Origin: Armillaria gallica
Lineage: Eukaryota > Basidiomycota > Agaricomycetes > Agaricales > Physalacriaceae
Length of the DNA stretch: 64,000 nucleotides
Reading direction: 5' to 3'
NCBI GenBank assembly: GCA_037576215.1
Contig: JBANDB010000014.1
Coordinates: 1,674,001-1,738,000, forward strand
The position numbers and the translations under genes were made by a program. The notes beneath the pieces are model-generated. The model saw only the letters and a program-made list of their open reading frames with translations. It was not told the origin of the DNA and searched no databases. Shown here piece after piece: positions 27,107 through 38,333 of the stretch (its first letter is position 1; every line of letters begins with the position of its first letter).

Positions 27107-28054
27107 ATGAACATCATCGCACGTCGTCATTTCTTCCTTTATCGTCGTTCTGGCTGACGATGGAGACGCACAGGAAACACTGTTCGGTCGTACTGTCACG
27201 CCTGCTGAACGACTGCGCCAACACCAGCGCGCCCTTGCCAAAGCGCAGCGCGAGCTCGACCGGGAGCGCACTAAGCTCGAGCAAAGCGAAAAGAAATTGG
27301 TAATGGACATAAAGAAGAGCGCAAAGGCAGGCCAAATGGTAGATTTCACGCCTTCTCAGCTTGCCAGGCAATAATGCTACCCTGCAGAACGCTTGCAAAG
27401 TAATGGCCAAGGACCTCGTCAGGACCCGGCGGTACACTCACAAATTCTATCAAATGCGCACTCAGCTCCAGGCCGTCAGCCTACGGATACAGACGCTACG
27501 AAGTAACGAACAGATGGCAAGTGCGATGAAGGGTGCCACTCGTGTATGCAAATAACCGTTACTTTGCCTCAGCTGTCCATTCATGTTCCACTAGGCAATG
27601 GCTTCCATGAATCGTGGCCTCAATCTACCAGCTATCCAGCGAATCATGAATGAATTCGAGAAGGAGAGCTCAATGATGGACATGAAAGAGGAGATGATGT
27701 CCGACGCGGTCGACGACGTGATGGACGACGAAGCTGAAGATGAAGAAGAGGAAGGCGACAAGATCCTGAAGGAAGTATTAGACGAGATCGGCGTCAATCT
27801 GTCCCAGCAGGTCGGTTGCCTTGATATTTCTCTTCTCCCCTTAGCTCACGATATTCCAAGCTCACTGATGCTCCCACCGGTATCGCTGTATCCACCCCCA
27901 TTGCAAATAAACAGCCTGTGGCTCTGGGGGAATCTGGCGTAGCACCAACACGAGGCAATGACAACAACAATACTGGTGGCGATACTTCTGGCGGTGGAGG
28001 AGTATCTGATGAGGATGCCTTACAAGCACGACTGGATGCGTTGCGACGGGGCTA
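27107..28054 (+). CDS. VPS2: ESCRT-III subunit Vps2/CHMP2
   Basis: Vps2 caps Snf7 polymers on endosomes and recruits the Vps4 ATPase during multivesicular-body formation. The ATG at 27107 (context GCCACCATGA) gives MNII, then a 55-base intron with a GC donor, then ETLFGRTVTPAERLRQHQR, the standard Vps2 beginning. Next come the basic helix ELDRERTKLEQSEKKLVMDI, MAKDLVRTRRYTHKFYQMR, the SNEQMASAMKGATR helix, MASMNRGLNLPAIQRIMNEF, an acidic segment (DDEAEDEEEEGD) and a Gly/Asn-rich linker. The last helix, DEDALQARLDALRRG, is the MIM1 motif that binds the Vps4 MIT domain. Four introns in total. Its divergent neighbour is the AN1 gene; COG4 converges from the right. Confidence 0.94.
27119..27173 (+). 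other. VPS2: GC-AG intron 1 of VPS2
   Basis: Splicing out 27119-27173 (starts gcacgt, ends gcacag, with a branch-like ctgac) joins MNII to ETLFGRTVTP exactly as in Vps2 homologues. No GT donor gives that frame. The donor gcacgt differs from the strong consensus gtacgt by one base. Confidence 0.8.
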
Positions 28055-28126
28055 GACGTAGATTCTTGATCTCATTTTGTATATTATCGGCCTACCCATA
28101 CGGGTGTATACTGTAATAGTACGAAA

Positions 28127-30887
28127 ACTATACCTTCAGAGAAACAATGGCTCGAGCTTCCTGCGCAGTCAGTTTCCAAGATATACCAGAACCGTTGTAG
28201 AATTCGTCCACGTCTTCTTCCTATAGTATTGTTCAGAAAATCAGCATCGTAGAACCGAAGGACACGTACACTATCTAGATTCAACAAGGTAGACATTTGC
28301 TGTAAACGAACAAACTTCTCTCTGGCGTCGCCAAACGCGGTCTGCGATGACAGATATGTGGTGATGGACCGCAGGTCCCTATCAAAGCGAATCGCACCCA
28401 ACTGTAACCGTTCAGTCACAAAACCCTTGTCACTACAAAAGACTCTAACCTCGGTAAACTTGAAACCCATCATGAATTTCTCCCAGGGCTTCAACAGGAC
28501 GTCTAGAGCCAGGCCAAAGAACGTGCGATAATTACGATCAGTAAACGCATCCTGTCCATCGATTAGCAAGACCAAAAATACCACAAGCCAGAGGCTACCT
28601 TGTATCCATCCATACATGTCTCCCATGTCTTGATGAAGCGCTTTCGTACCACGTTTTGATACTCTGCAGCGGTATAAGAGTCGTCGTCGAGGACATAAGA
28701 GATATCCTTGTAGATTTCTGGCACAAGGTTGCGTAACTTTGGTCTCAAGAGCTGATTGAAGAGTTGCTCCAATCCCACCTAGATTTAGAGTGTAAGGGGC
28801 AATCAACACACGAATACCAAGCTTACCCTTAGAGTTGCCCCAATCTTAGCAGACGAGGAAGAGAATGAAGTGATCTGATCCTTCACTAACGGTTGCTGCT
28901 GTTCACTGAAATGTTGACCAATCGTCGAGCTCCCCACCAAGTCCCGCGTAAGGCGCTCGAGATGCGAGGCAGATATATCTAAGTCGTTCAAGAGTGTCTA
29001 ACAGAATCCTTGAAAACTGAATCTTCGGAGCCGAGGGAAAACGTACAATAAATGTCAAACGGTTCTCCTTCTCCACCTTCTCGCCTCTACTTTGACCAGA
29101 GGTCCCTGCAGCACGATAGACATCATCGAGTTTTTTCTTGATTACTCCCGAGTAATCTCGCTCCATGACTTCGCGCAGCTGCTGCAGTGTTCGTTCTACA
29201 GCTGTATACGAGCCCGTCGAGATTAGACGCAGTAACACGATTTTGAGAATGTAGAAAACATCGTCGGGCGTAGTTGTCACTACTGGCGACTGAGTAAGAT
29301 CTGGACTAGATAGCCTATGAGCCTACGCTATCAAAGTTCATCATGAGCAGCTTGTACAGCAAGACAAATTCTTACCTTGTCTATAATGGTGCGTGCATAC
29401 CACATTTCCATTGGGATATAATACGTCGTTAACAGGTCCTCAAACAGATGGTGTGATTTTGTCGATTCCAACGAAAGCTTCGGGGTCCCCATTGACACCT
29501 CTACGGATTCAGAGCTAGAATCTTCCTTGGAACCATATGAGGGGGGAACAAACAGAGTAATCGCATGACGTACAATCATGCTTTCACCAAGGAATTTTCG
29601 GAACAAGTTCCATCGACCTGCCATGCTTGCTGCTTCAACCAGCACTTTGTCAATTTCTCGCGGATCAATTCCCTCCTCATCGGGAGACATTACAGAAGTT
29701 TGCCGACGTATGGTGGTGTTAAACATGGGTATTGGGGGATTATTTAGAGTATCCGACAGCTACAAGCACTTCAGTTGAGGGGTCAAGAGAAGGGCTTGAA
29801 GACTTGCCTTGCGCTTCATAGACCTTTCTTCTTCCCATCCTTCAACCAATCCTTTAACAACCCGGTCGCACTCTTCTAATAGCCGCTCTACGACACTGAT
29901 CATTTTACCAATTCCATAGTATTTCTCTACGACAGGCTGATGCTGGTCAACAATCATCGCAATGCTCTCAAAGAGCGCCGTCAAAGCGGTTGTGTAATAC
30001 ATAGGCGAAGATGCTGCAACGACATTAGCACATATAGATGCATAAAACTGCATTCGACCTACTTTTCGCAGACGCAGGCGCTCGTACTCGTACGAGGTCG
30101 ACAATGAACAACGCATAAGCCTGCAGACCCTCCCTCTCCCATCCAATAGCAGGGAAGAGTTTGAAGAAGCGACTGGTTGCAGCCGAATCCCTTGTGCTTG
30201 AGGCTCGTTCAAAGTTTTCTTGAAAAACCGACAGAAGTTGCTCGCGCGCGGCCTGCAGCGTTTGGACAGGCGGCAGGTGGTTGTCCGACGTAGGCTATTC
30301 CTGTTTTCTCAGCAGTTATACTTTTTACCAGTGGACACGCAACGTACCACTACATGCTCTGCGAATGGCCCCGATATGACATCCAGCGGTAGCGCCATTA
30401 CTCGAGCACAATGCCTCGATGCCGACTCCCAGTCATGACTCTCAATGGACGCTTGCAACTCTGCTAATGAAGACTACACTATATTTAATTGGAATCGAAG
30501 TATTATAAGACAAAGGCGCACCTTGAGCTCGATAACTTGGCCAACGCGGTCTCCAGCTTCACGAATCCTGCGCATTTCCTCGTCAAGCGACCGGACACGT
30601 CCCCCAACGCGCTCCGCCGTTTGCGCAGTGGTCACGACCTTTTCCGACAAAAGCAGGGCATCTTCGTTGAGGTCGTTGAGCTGGGGCACTACGGAACGCA
30701 GCCGCGACAGCGAAGATAGAATGGGTGCCCGGTCGGATAGCAGGTCAGTGAGCGAATTTGAGAGCTCTGCCTCTTCTGACTGGATTGAAGAAAGGGCAGA
30801 GAGGATATCAGGGAGATTTGTTAGCAGACGGGGATCGGGACGGGCGTCGACGATACCATCGTGGTGGGAGTTCGTGTCCAAGGACAT
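28127..30887 (-). CDS. COG4: Conserved oligomeric Golgi complex subunit 4
   Basis: Cog4 is a lobe A subunit of the Golgi tether and in other organisms binds SNAREs and SM proteins. The ATG at 30887 gives MSLDTNSHHDGIVDARPDPR, a coiled-coil N-terminus (LSALSSIQSEEAELSNSLTD), and SLDEEMRRIREAGDRVGQVI, typical of Cog4. Middle exons carry FLGESMIVRHAITLF and DVFYILKIVLLRLISTGSYT. C-terminal exons give LRPKLRNLVPEIYKDISYVL and FGLALDVLLKPWEKFMMGFK, then GAIRFDRDLRSITTYLSSQT, and end with DEFYNGSGISWKLTAQEARA, matching the family end. About ten introns. The stop lies 72 bp from VPS2's stop. The start lies 44 bp downstream of the GH3 stop on the same strand, so its promoter is short or within the GH3 3' end. 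Confidence 0.93.
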
Positions 30888-30931
30888 AATTACTGCATTT
30901 CCTTTTTTGTCTAAGTACATACTGCATCACA

Positions 30932-33900
30932 TCACAATCCATTCCATACAAATCCCTTCTTCACTGTCACCACCGTCTTCAAGTCCAACTGCTCACTGCT
31001 AGACCCGATGTGCAGGCCATACTCTCCAACGGCAACGCGCCAGGAATTAACAGAAGGATCCCAGAAGGAAAACGCGTGCTTGTCGAGAGGAATAAAGACT
31101 GTCCTTGTCGAACCTGGCAGTATATCCCGGGCCTTTGCAAAACCTCGTAATTGCAACGAAGGCTGCGTGATACCAATGTCTGGATACGACACGTAAAGCT
31201 GTACAACCTGCGATCCCGTCTTGTTTCCTGTGTTTTTCACGTCAACAGAAACTTGAACGTCCACTTCAGTGGCTGCGGTCAGCGACAAATTCGACATTGA
31301 AAATTCTGTGTAGGAGAGCCCAAAGCTAAGGCCAGGTAAGAGCGCTACACAAATAGAAAATGAAAAGCACATACCCAAATGGAAATTGCGCCTGTACACC
31401 GACGGCTTGGTAGTGCTTGTATCCAACATATAGGTCCTCCCGATAATAGATCTTCCCATATTCACTATGCCGATTCAAGAACGATGGAATATCTTCCAAA
31501 CGAACAGGCAACGTGAGGGGTAATCGACCACTCGGATTCACTTTCCCGAAAATAATGTCGGCGATAGCGTTCCCTACTTCATTCCCTGAGTACCACGACT
31601 GAAGCAGTCCTCCTACCTTGTCAGCCCAGGGCATAGACACCGCCGAGCCCTATATGATGTCAAGAAAACCCGACCAGTTTGGACGCAAGTAGCACGTACC
31701 GCTTGGATACAGACAATGACATTGGGATTTACCTCCGCAATACGAGTGATGACTTCATCTTGTCTTCCCGGAAGCTCCAGTGTAGATCGGTCAAATCCTT
31801 CGCTTTCCCACTCGGGCGTTAGACCAGCAACGAAGACAACAGCATCGACTTTGGAAGCAAGCAATACTGCAGAGTCGATGGCTTTGTCAGGGTCAATCCT
31901 TTCACAACCGCCGAGACGCTGTGAAGTACACAATTCAACGTCGAAATGTTACTTTAAACTTGGGACCTACCACACCGCGCATCAATGCTGGCTGAGAACT
32001 TCTCATGTCGTCCTCTTCGTCGCCACTTCTCGGCGGAGACGTATTGATATACTCCACGAGAATGTCAACGCCAACGCCGGCCTCGAAATCTAATGTTGCC
32101 TTTTTTTCAATAGTCCCCTGGCTATCAAGTTCTCATGGGTACCGTATACATTTGAAGTACGCTTTGCAACTCACCCATAGAAGAAATCTCCGGGTGTCTG
32201 TTTTGTCCAGTTATCGATCGCCAACTTGCCATTCACCCAGAGCTTGGCGCGTCCTATCCCAGAACGTTAGTGCCTTCCTGTAATTTACTGTACAAGGTGC
32301 TGTACCTGCCACAGTCAAACCTAGATCATAAGCTCCCGTCTTGGCCATAGTCAACTTTCCAGTCAACTTGATCATCCAAGTCGACGAGAGCCCCGCAGGT
32401 AAGAAATCGTTTAACTTCACGCGAGTATCACGTAGGATAAATTCAGCTATGGGCTCCGTAAGTTCGCCTTGATCGTCGTAACTATAAAACGTGCAAAGCC
32501 AGCCCGATTCGCCGGATGGCGTTTTCAAGTTGGCTTCCAATGTAGGCAGATATTTGTGAGCTGCGCGATGGGTTTCATTTCAATACCTGGGAAGCATAAG
32601 CACATGAACCAAACTGACCGTAACAACCGATTTCATAGCCGATGTCCAGCTCCTTGGGAGCGCCCGCTTTAATGCCAGCATACGGAGTCACCACATAAGT
32701 AGCTTTCAGCTGAGCCGACCCGCCTCCTGAAATGACGCTTCCTTTGGCGTTAGGCCCCATAATGGCCAGGCTCTTCACCTTTCCTGCAGTGAGGGGAAGG
32801 AGATTGTTCTCATTCTTGAGAAGAACGATTCCGTCAGCAGCAAGCTTCCGACAGAATGCTCGCGCTTCAGGTGAATCTCGACTCCGTTCTTTCCCATCAC
32901 CGTAGACAATATCAGGGTTCCTACGCGCCTGGTGCTGCACAAAACGGAGAAGGGTAGTGACGCGCTCGTCTATCACACGAGGCAGCAACTTCTGCGACGT
33001 CAAACAGTGCGAAACCAACAGTCGAGTTCTCCATCGGGGTGGGCCAGGCATTTCGAGATCCAGCCCAGCGTTGATTGCCTCGTCGACGCCATAAGTGCCA
33101 AACCTGTTGAGGCAATTAGTTATGCGAGGTTGTTCTATGAAAAAACTTACCAGTCACTGATAACGATTCCATCAAATCCCCATTCATTTCGGAGAATTCC
33201 CTGCAAAAGATGACGATTCTCAGAACAATGCAACCCTCCAATACGGCCATATCTGGAAGCCTGTCAACTAAAAGCAGTATGAGAACAGAAAACGGAATAT
33301 TCAACGAAGTCATATAGGCCCATGGTTGGGCATATTTCTGTGCTAGCATGAATCTGAAATGGGAGTCAATGAAAAGAAAAGATGCTCGAGAGAATTAACT
33401 GGTGCTAACGGGTACAAATAAATTTCTCGCAAGGCTCTGTCTGACATGATTGAGTCTGCAGCGGTTCTCTCGTGTTCCTGATCGTTGGCAACAAAATGCT
33501 TGATGGCTAATTACCATTATATGTGTGGCCTTCACGGTGGTATAAAACACGTACTTGCAGCAACTCCTTCAGATTGTAGTCCATTGACGTAGGCAGAAGC
33601 CATCATGCCTTTCAATCAGCAATCAGACAACGCCAGGTCAAGATCAATCTTTGATTACCAGACAGGTGGGGGTCCTCTGAAAAGGATTCGAAAGCTCTCC
33701 CGCCAAGTGGTGAGCGCTGAATATTGCAGGTCGGCGCTAGTAACAGAACAGATGACTTAATCTTAGCCTCCTGTGCCAGAAAGGTCCCCGCTTGATGTAT
33801 TAACTCGGTGTCGAAGGTGGCTGCCAGAGAGGTCGAGCACTACGCTTCGTAAGAACGTAACCTGTACTTCAAGATTGTTAGACTTACCGGAAGGCATTGC

Positions 33901-34143
33901 GCAGGCGTGGCGACGAAATGAGACGACCCACGAACACCCTGGAGAACATATTCAGTACCGAGGCACTTACCTCGCCAGATTGCCTACGTTGGGACCGTCG
34001 CTCATGCGAACAGAAGGAATCTCCAAGCGCTCAATGGCAGTGGTGTTCCACCAATTGGGGGCACTGAGCAGAGCTATTTTTTCATCAATTCTGAGTTTCC
34101 GTACGAGGTCAGCGATGTCTGCGTCAAGGAAAGGGTGTGCCAT
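30932..34143 (-). CDS. beta-glucosidase, GH3 family with PA14 insert, probably intracellular
   Basis: It removes terminal beta-glucose from cellobiose and other beta-glucosides. The ATG at 34143 gives [20 protein letters not shown] with no signal peptide. GH3 landmarks: [33 protein letters not shown], and [18 protein letters not shown], which holds the catalytic nucleophile Asp, followed by [13 protein letters not shown]. The second domain has [24 protein letters not shown] and SGGGSAQL, then a PA14 segment ([20 protein letters not shown]) and [18 protein letters not shown]. The [12 protein letters not shown] stretch and the C-terminal FnIII-like domain ([20 protein letters not shown]) complete it, ending GFVWNGL. 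About ten short introns. This layout matches intracellular fungal PA14 GH3 enzymes. Confidence 0.93.
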
Positions 34144-34464
34144 GGTAAGATAACAATGGAGGCGAATATCGCGCAGGCTTATGTAGTCCTAGCCCTTTCG
34201 GAGTTATCTTGGGAAAAATTGACGTAGTATTCAAACCACATGCAGCGGAAAAAAAGTCAAAGTGACGGATCTTGGGGCGTACTGTCCGATATTTTTACGT
34301 AGCAGGCAAGAAAAGGTACCGACGAAGCTCCTGCGTTTTTTTGGCCGTGATGGCATAAAGATAGCGTCTTGGAAATAGCTTTGAGGAAAATAGTGTCCGG
34401 CCCGATATCCCGACTGCCGAAAAATATAGAATAAATGAACTGGTCAAGCTTACCTCCTGCTTCC
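34144..34464. promoter_or_regulatory. Divergent intergenic region between GH3 beta-glucosidase and UPF0538 gene
   Basis: 321 bases that must contain both promoters. No coding potential and no repeat stood out. Confidence 0.45.
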
Positions 34465-35080
34465 ATGTACTCCGACTTTTCTGACGTCCTCACCAACGTT
34501 GCCCGCCCAAAGACGGCGGCGACCATCACACTGCGGGTAATCAAGTCCTTCGAGTACCGCACAGAAAAGAGCCTCGTTCTGCACAATGTCAATCTCGAGA
34601 CGACGACTATAGGCCAGCTCAAGGACTCGGCGCGTGAAGGTACCCTTACCGTTCGCTCTCTTTCCCAGTATCCGACGTCGGATTAGCTGTCAAGACGCAA
34701 CCAGGATGGAAACCATACCGAAATGTTGTGTTGGATACGCTCAAGCTGTATACACAGGCTCACAGTGCAAAGGTGTGTTGTCTCCATGCATGATAGCACA
34801 AACTGATCAATTTTTAGACCACAAATTTGATAATAAATCTCGACCATGATGAATGGCTATTCAACGATGATACCAAGATATTAGCCGATGTCGGGTTCGG
34901 TGGGTATCTGACTCGAATTGAAGATCCACTCTAATCCGATTGTTACAGAAAACGAAACGGAAGTCAGTTTCTTCAGCCGGGAATTGTACGAACAGTTCAA
35001 GCAGAATCCCCAGGTGCGCACCAACCGGTCTCTTACCATGCTAATGCCAACCTTTCTTGCAGACAAGCTGGGATTGTTGA
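34465..35080 (+). CDS. UPF0538 (C2orf76-like) protein
   Basis: A small conserved eukaryotic protein of unknown function. The ATG at 34465 gives MYSDFSDVLTNVARPKTAAT, then ITLRVIKSFEYRTEKSLVL with HNVNLETTTIGQL, the family signature. After an intron comes QPGWKPYRNVVLDTLKLYTQ, then NLIINLDHDDEWLFNDDTK (one residue differs from the usual spacing) and TEVSFFSRELYEQFKQNPQ. The last tiny exon reads TSWDC before the stop at 35080. Four introns of 45-60 bases. The family has a ubiquitin-like first half by general resemblance, but no reaction is known. It converges on the DnaJ gene with about 100 bp between stops. Confidence 0.88.
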
Positions 35081-35182
35081 AAGCTAATGTCAATTATTAT
35101 GGTAGTGTGTAGCAGTGTACGACTGATTCTAAAATGCTTTACATAATAACACGACGAGAGCGACGAAGAAAAGTACCAGAAA

Positions 35183-36648
35183 TTACTGCTGGGCGCATTG
35201 CACACGAGGCTCTTCTCCGTCTTCATCCATCGGCTCATCGTGCATGCCGCCACCGTGCGAATCAGGTTCCTCTAAATGAACCTCGTCGAGAATGACATGC
35301 TTGTCAAAGGTCTCAATGGGTTTGCGCGGCGGTAGGGCCTTCTCCAGCAGAGGAATGACAGAAGGATCGATGGATTCCGGGAACTTGACGTTGAGCTTGA
35401 CATACAAGTCGCCAGGCTCGTGATGCCGTTGTGAAGGCATACCTTGCCCATGAATGACTCTAAGATCGCCTGCAAAAAAGTCAGCGATATCCGATATTGT
35501 ACAAAGTAAAAACTCACCATGATTGACAATCTCACCGGGTTCAATCTTGACGACCAGCGCACGTTCGTCTAAATGACGAATCGCAAACTGGCCGCCAGCA
35601 AGGGCCGTCAAGAGGTCTACTTCGATTTCAGTGATGAGATCGTTATCCTGGCGCTTAAAGCGCTCGTGGGGCTTCTCTTCTATAACGATAACGACGTCCC
35701 CAGCTTCGGCAGTCGGAGACTGGTCGCTCTCGCCTCTAAACTGGATCGTCTGGCCGCCCTTCATGCCCTTGTCGATGTGCACCTCGAGGAATTTTTTCTC
35801 TGGCATCACCTTCTTGCCCTTGCACTGCCCACACCGGTCCTTCGCGTTGATTATCTCCCCGGTACCTGAACATTCATCACAGGGTGACTGTATTTGCTGG
35901 ATCATCGGACCCATCTGTCGCATGGTAATCTTGACACCGCGCCCGTTACACGAGTAACAACTCCGGACAGCGCCTTCCTTGCCGCCCTTTCCTTTACACT
36001 TTGAGCATATAACGTTCCGTGTCAGTGCGAGTTTGGTGGTTTTGCCCTTGTAGAGGTCTTCTAGAGTGACGTGGACGCGATGGACGAGATCTTTTGTTTT
36101 GCGAGGCCCATTTCGAGATGGACCGCCTCCACCGAAGAATCCTCCACCGCCACCGAAACCGCCTCCTCCACCAAAGAGTTGGCTGAAAAGATCCTAGGGT
36201 ACAGTCAGAACGGTGACGGGCAGTGCGACAGGACAGCCACTCACCTGGGGATCCATCCCTCCTCCTGCTTCTGACAACCCGGCCTCTCCTCTGGCATCGT
36301 ATACAGCACGCTTGTCGGGGTCGGAAAGTATCTCGTAGCTGTAACAGACGTTGTTCGAGAGGCTGAAGCCACGAATAAGCCATGCTACTCACGCATGCGT
36401 AACTTCCTTGAATTTATCTGGATCTCCGCCCTTGTCAGGGTGAAACCGCAAAGCCCTGGAGAAAGAAAAGGTCAAAACTGTGCTGGAAAGCGACAGAGAG
36501 TACCTGCTTTTTACGGTAGGCTTTTTTGAGATCGCCCTCAGAGGCTGTAGGAGATACTTCGAGTAGATCGTAAAATTTGCTGTAGAGAAGGAATGAGAAA
36601 AGAGATCGCGTCGCAGGGCGGTGAAGATACCGACGTTTCTCTAACCAT
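35183..36648 (-). CDS. YDJ1: Type I Hsp40 (DnaJ), Ydj1/Mas5-like, farnesylated
   Basis: A cytosolic co-chaperone that delivers clients to Hsp70 and stimulates its ATPase. The ATG at 36648 gives MVRET, an intron, then KFYDLLEVSPTASEGDLKKA and the HPD motif in LRFHPDKGGDPDKFKEV. A Gly/Phe-rich linker (LFGGGGGFGGGGGFFGGGG) is followed by four CxxCxGxG-type zinc repeats (CSKCKGKGG, CYSCNGRG, CDECSGTG, CGQCKGKK), then the client-binding domains. The C-terminus PRVQCAQQ ends in a CaaX box (CAQQ), as in Ydj1, so farnesylation and ER/perinuclear association are predicted. About five introns. Confidence 0.95.
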
Positions 36649-36857
36649 GATGGCGGTGAAGAGGAGAGGAGGATAAAGGAAGAAAAAGCGTTAGAGGAGA
36701 AGGAGTAAGGTGGAGGGCAAGTCACGCGTTACATATAGCCGCTGTTACAAATTCAAAGGCAGTCCTTCCACAACCATCTACGCCTTTCTATAACTTTACA
36801 AATTCGGAAAATCTACACAGCTCACTTTTTCTGCTATTTCGAGTAATCGTAACTTCA

Positions 36858-38250
36858 CTATTGTACACTGACATCTGGATATACATCAAAGCGACGCTGC
36901 TTCGTTACAGGTATCCAAGCGCGGGTCTCTTCAAAGACCTTGGGGTCTGAGGGGGAAAATTCAGAAAACAACTTGGAAAAAAAGAAGGAAAAGTACCGAT
37001 ATCTGTATAGGTAATTTCTTCGTCGTGTCCAGCTTCAGAGAGCACCTTGCCCCTGCCAAAGAGTAAGCACTGTGCGTACAACAAGCACATAGACTTACAT
37101 CGGGTCAACCACCATCGAATGTCCCCACTGTCAAAGCTCAGTCAATATAGGTGAACATTCCAGGATAGAACATACCGCATGATATTTAGCCGTCAAGTCT
37201 CGCGCCGGGCTGCACATAGACATGTATATTTGATTGTCTAGGGCGCTGTGTCGAGCCGATGAGTCCACCATGCCAGACGAAATAGCAGCTACGCTCACCG
37301 TCCTCGCTGGAGCAGCTCCCAATGAAGGGGTCCAGTCGTCAAATTGAATGCACCGGGATAAATGAGCATATGGCAGCCTGGAGGTCGAAAGTCAGCGTAA
37401 GTAGGCCAGCGGGAGACAGTGTACCATTTCGTGCAGCTATCATCGCCATCTCTGGAAATCGTACGTCGTAGCAGATACCAAGGCCAATACGTGCAAAATC
37501 TAGCCCGTGTTCAGCAAGGGCCAGTCTCTGCTACCAACGACGCACCTGTGTCGAAGAAATTCAGAGTCGTGCCCCCCGTCAAGGTCTCGCTTTCCTGGAG
37601 ACAACACACTTCAGCGCTTGTTATGCCTCCAGCGAGGAACCATACCTTGAACGTAATCTTCCCAGGAATATCAATGTCGAACAGATGGACCTTTCGATGC
37701 GTGGCAATCAGGTCGCCTACAGGATGTCAGCACTTGCAAAGTCCTGGAAGAGAGACTGACCTTGGGGGTTGTACACTGTACATGTATTGTAGAGGTTCTC
37801 GCTGGCCGGCTCACGTTCTGGTATTGAGCCTGCCCGAGCATCAGTCAGTAATCCGAGCCTAGAGCCGTGAGCAGCCCACCGCCAATAAGCCACACTCCAG
37901 CCTCCTTCGCAGCCGACGAGAGCATCTTCACAGACTCGCTCTTGCTCTGGACGACATCGTACGGCTTGCCCGGTACGTATTCGATGTCCTCAGCGTAGTC
38001 TGGGAAATGGGGGTGCCCATAAGGCGAATTGAAGCATTCCTATCCTTATGATGAGTATCGGTAGACGACGGAGGGCAAGAATTCGTACCGGCAGAACGAC
38101 GACCTGGGGCTTGGCAGGGTTCGTCGCGGCCTTGAGTATCGATTCTCGTGCATGCTTCAGATTGTCGGCCTTGTTGGCAGTGGTACCTCCAAGCTGGATC
38201 AAGGCAAGTGTAAAAGGCTTGAAGATGGGAGTCTTGCTGATCAACGACAT
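36858..38250 (-). CDS. NIT3: Nitrilase-superfamily amidase, Nit2/omega-amidase type
   Basis: A carbon-nitrogen hydrolase; family members with this sequence pattern act as omega-amidases on alpha-ketoglutaramate or deaminated glutathione-type substrates. The ATG at 38250 gives [20 protein letters not shown] and [13 protein letters not shown] (catalytic Glu). [18 protein letters not shown] carries the catalytic Lys, and [18 protein letters not shown] carries the catalytic Cys. [20 protein letters not shown] and [20 protein letters not shown] follow, and the end is [16 protein letters not shown]. About seven short introns. The protein is about 300 residues, normal length. It sits 83 bp downstream of SKT5 on the same strand. 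Confidence 0.91.
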
Positions 38251-38333
38251 GGTAGATATAGATACAGTGCCTGTCTTATCTCCATTGCAGGAAAAATACA
38301 AGTCCACGTAAATGAAAGCAATAAATATTATAG

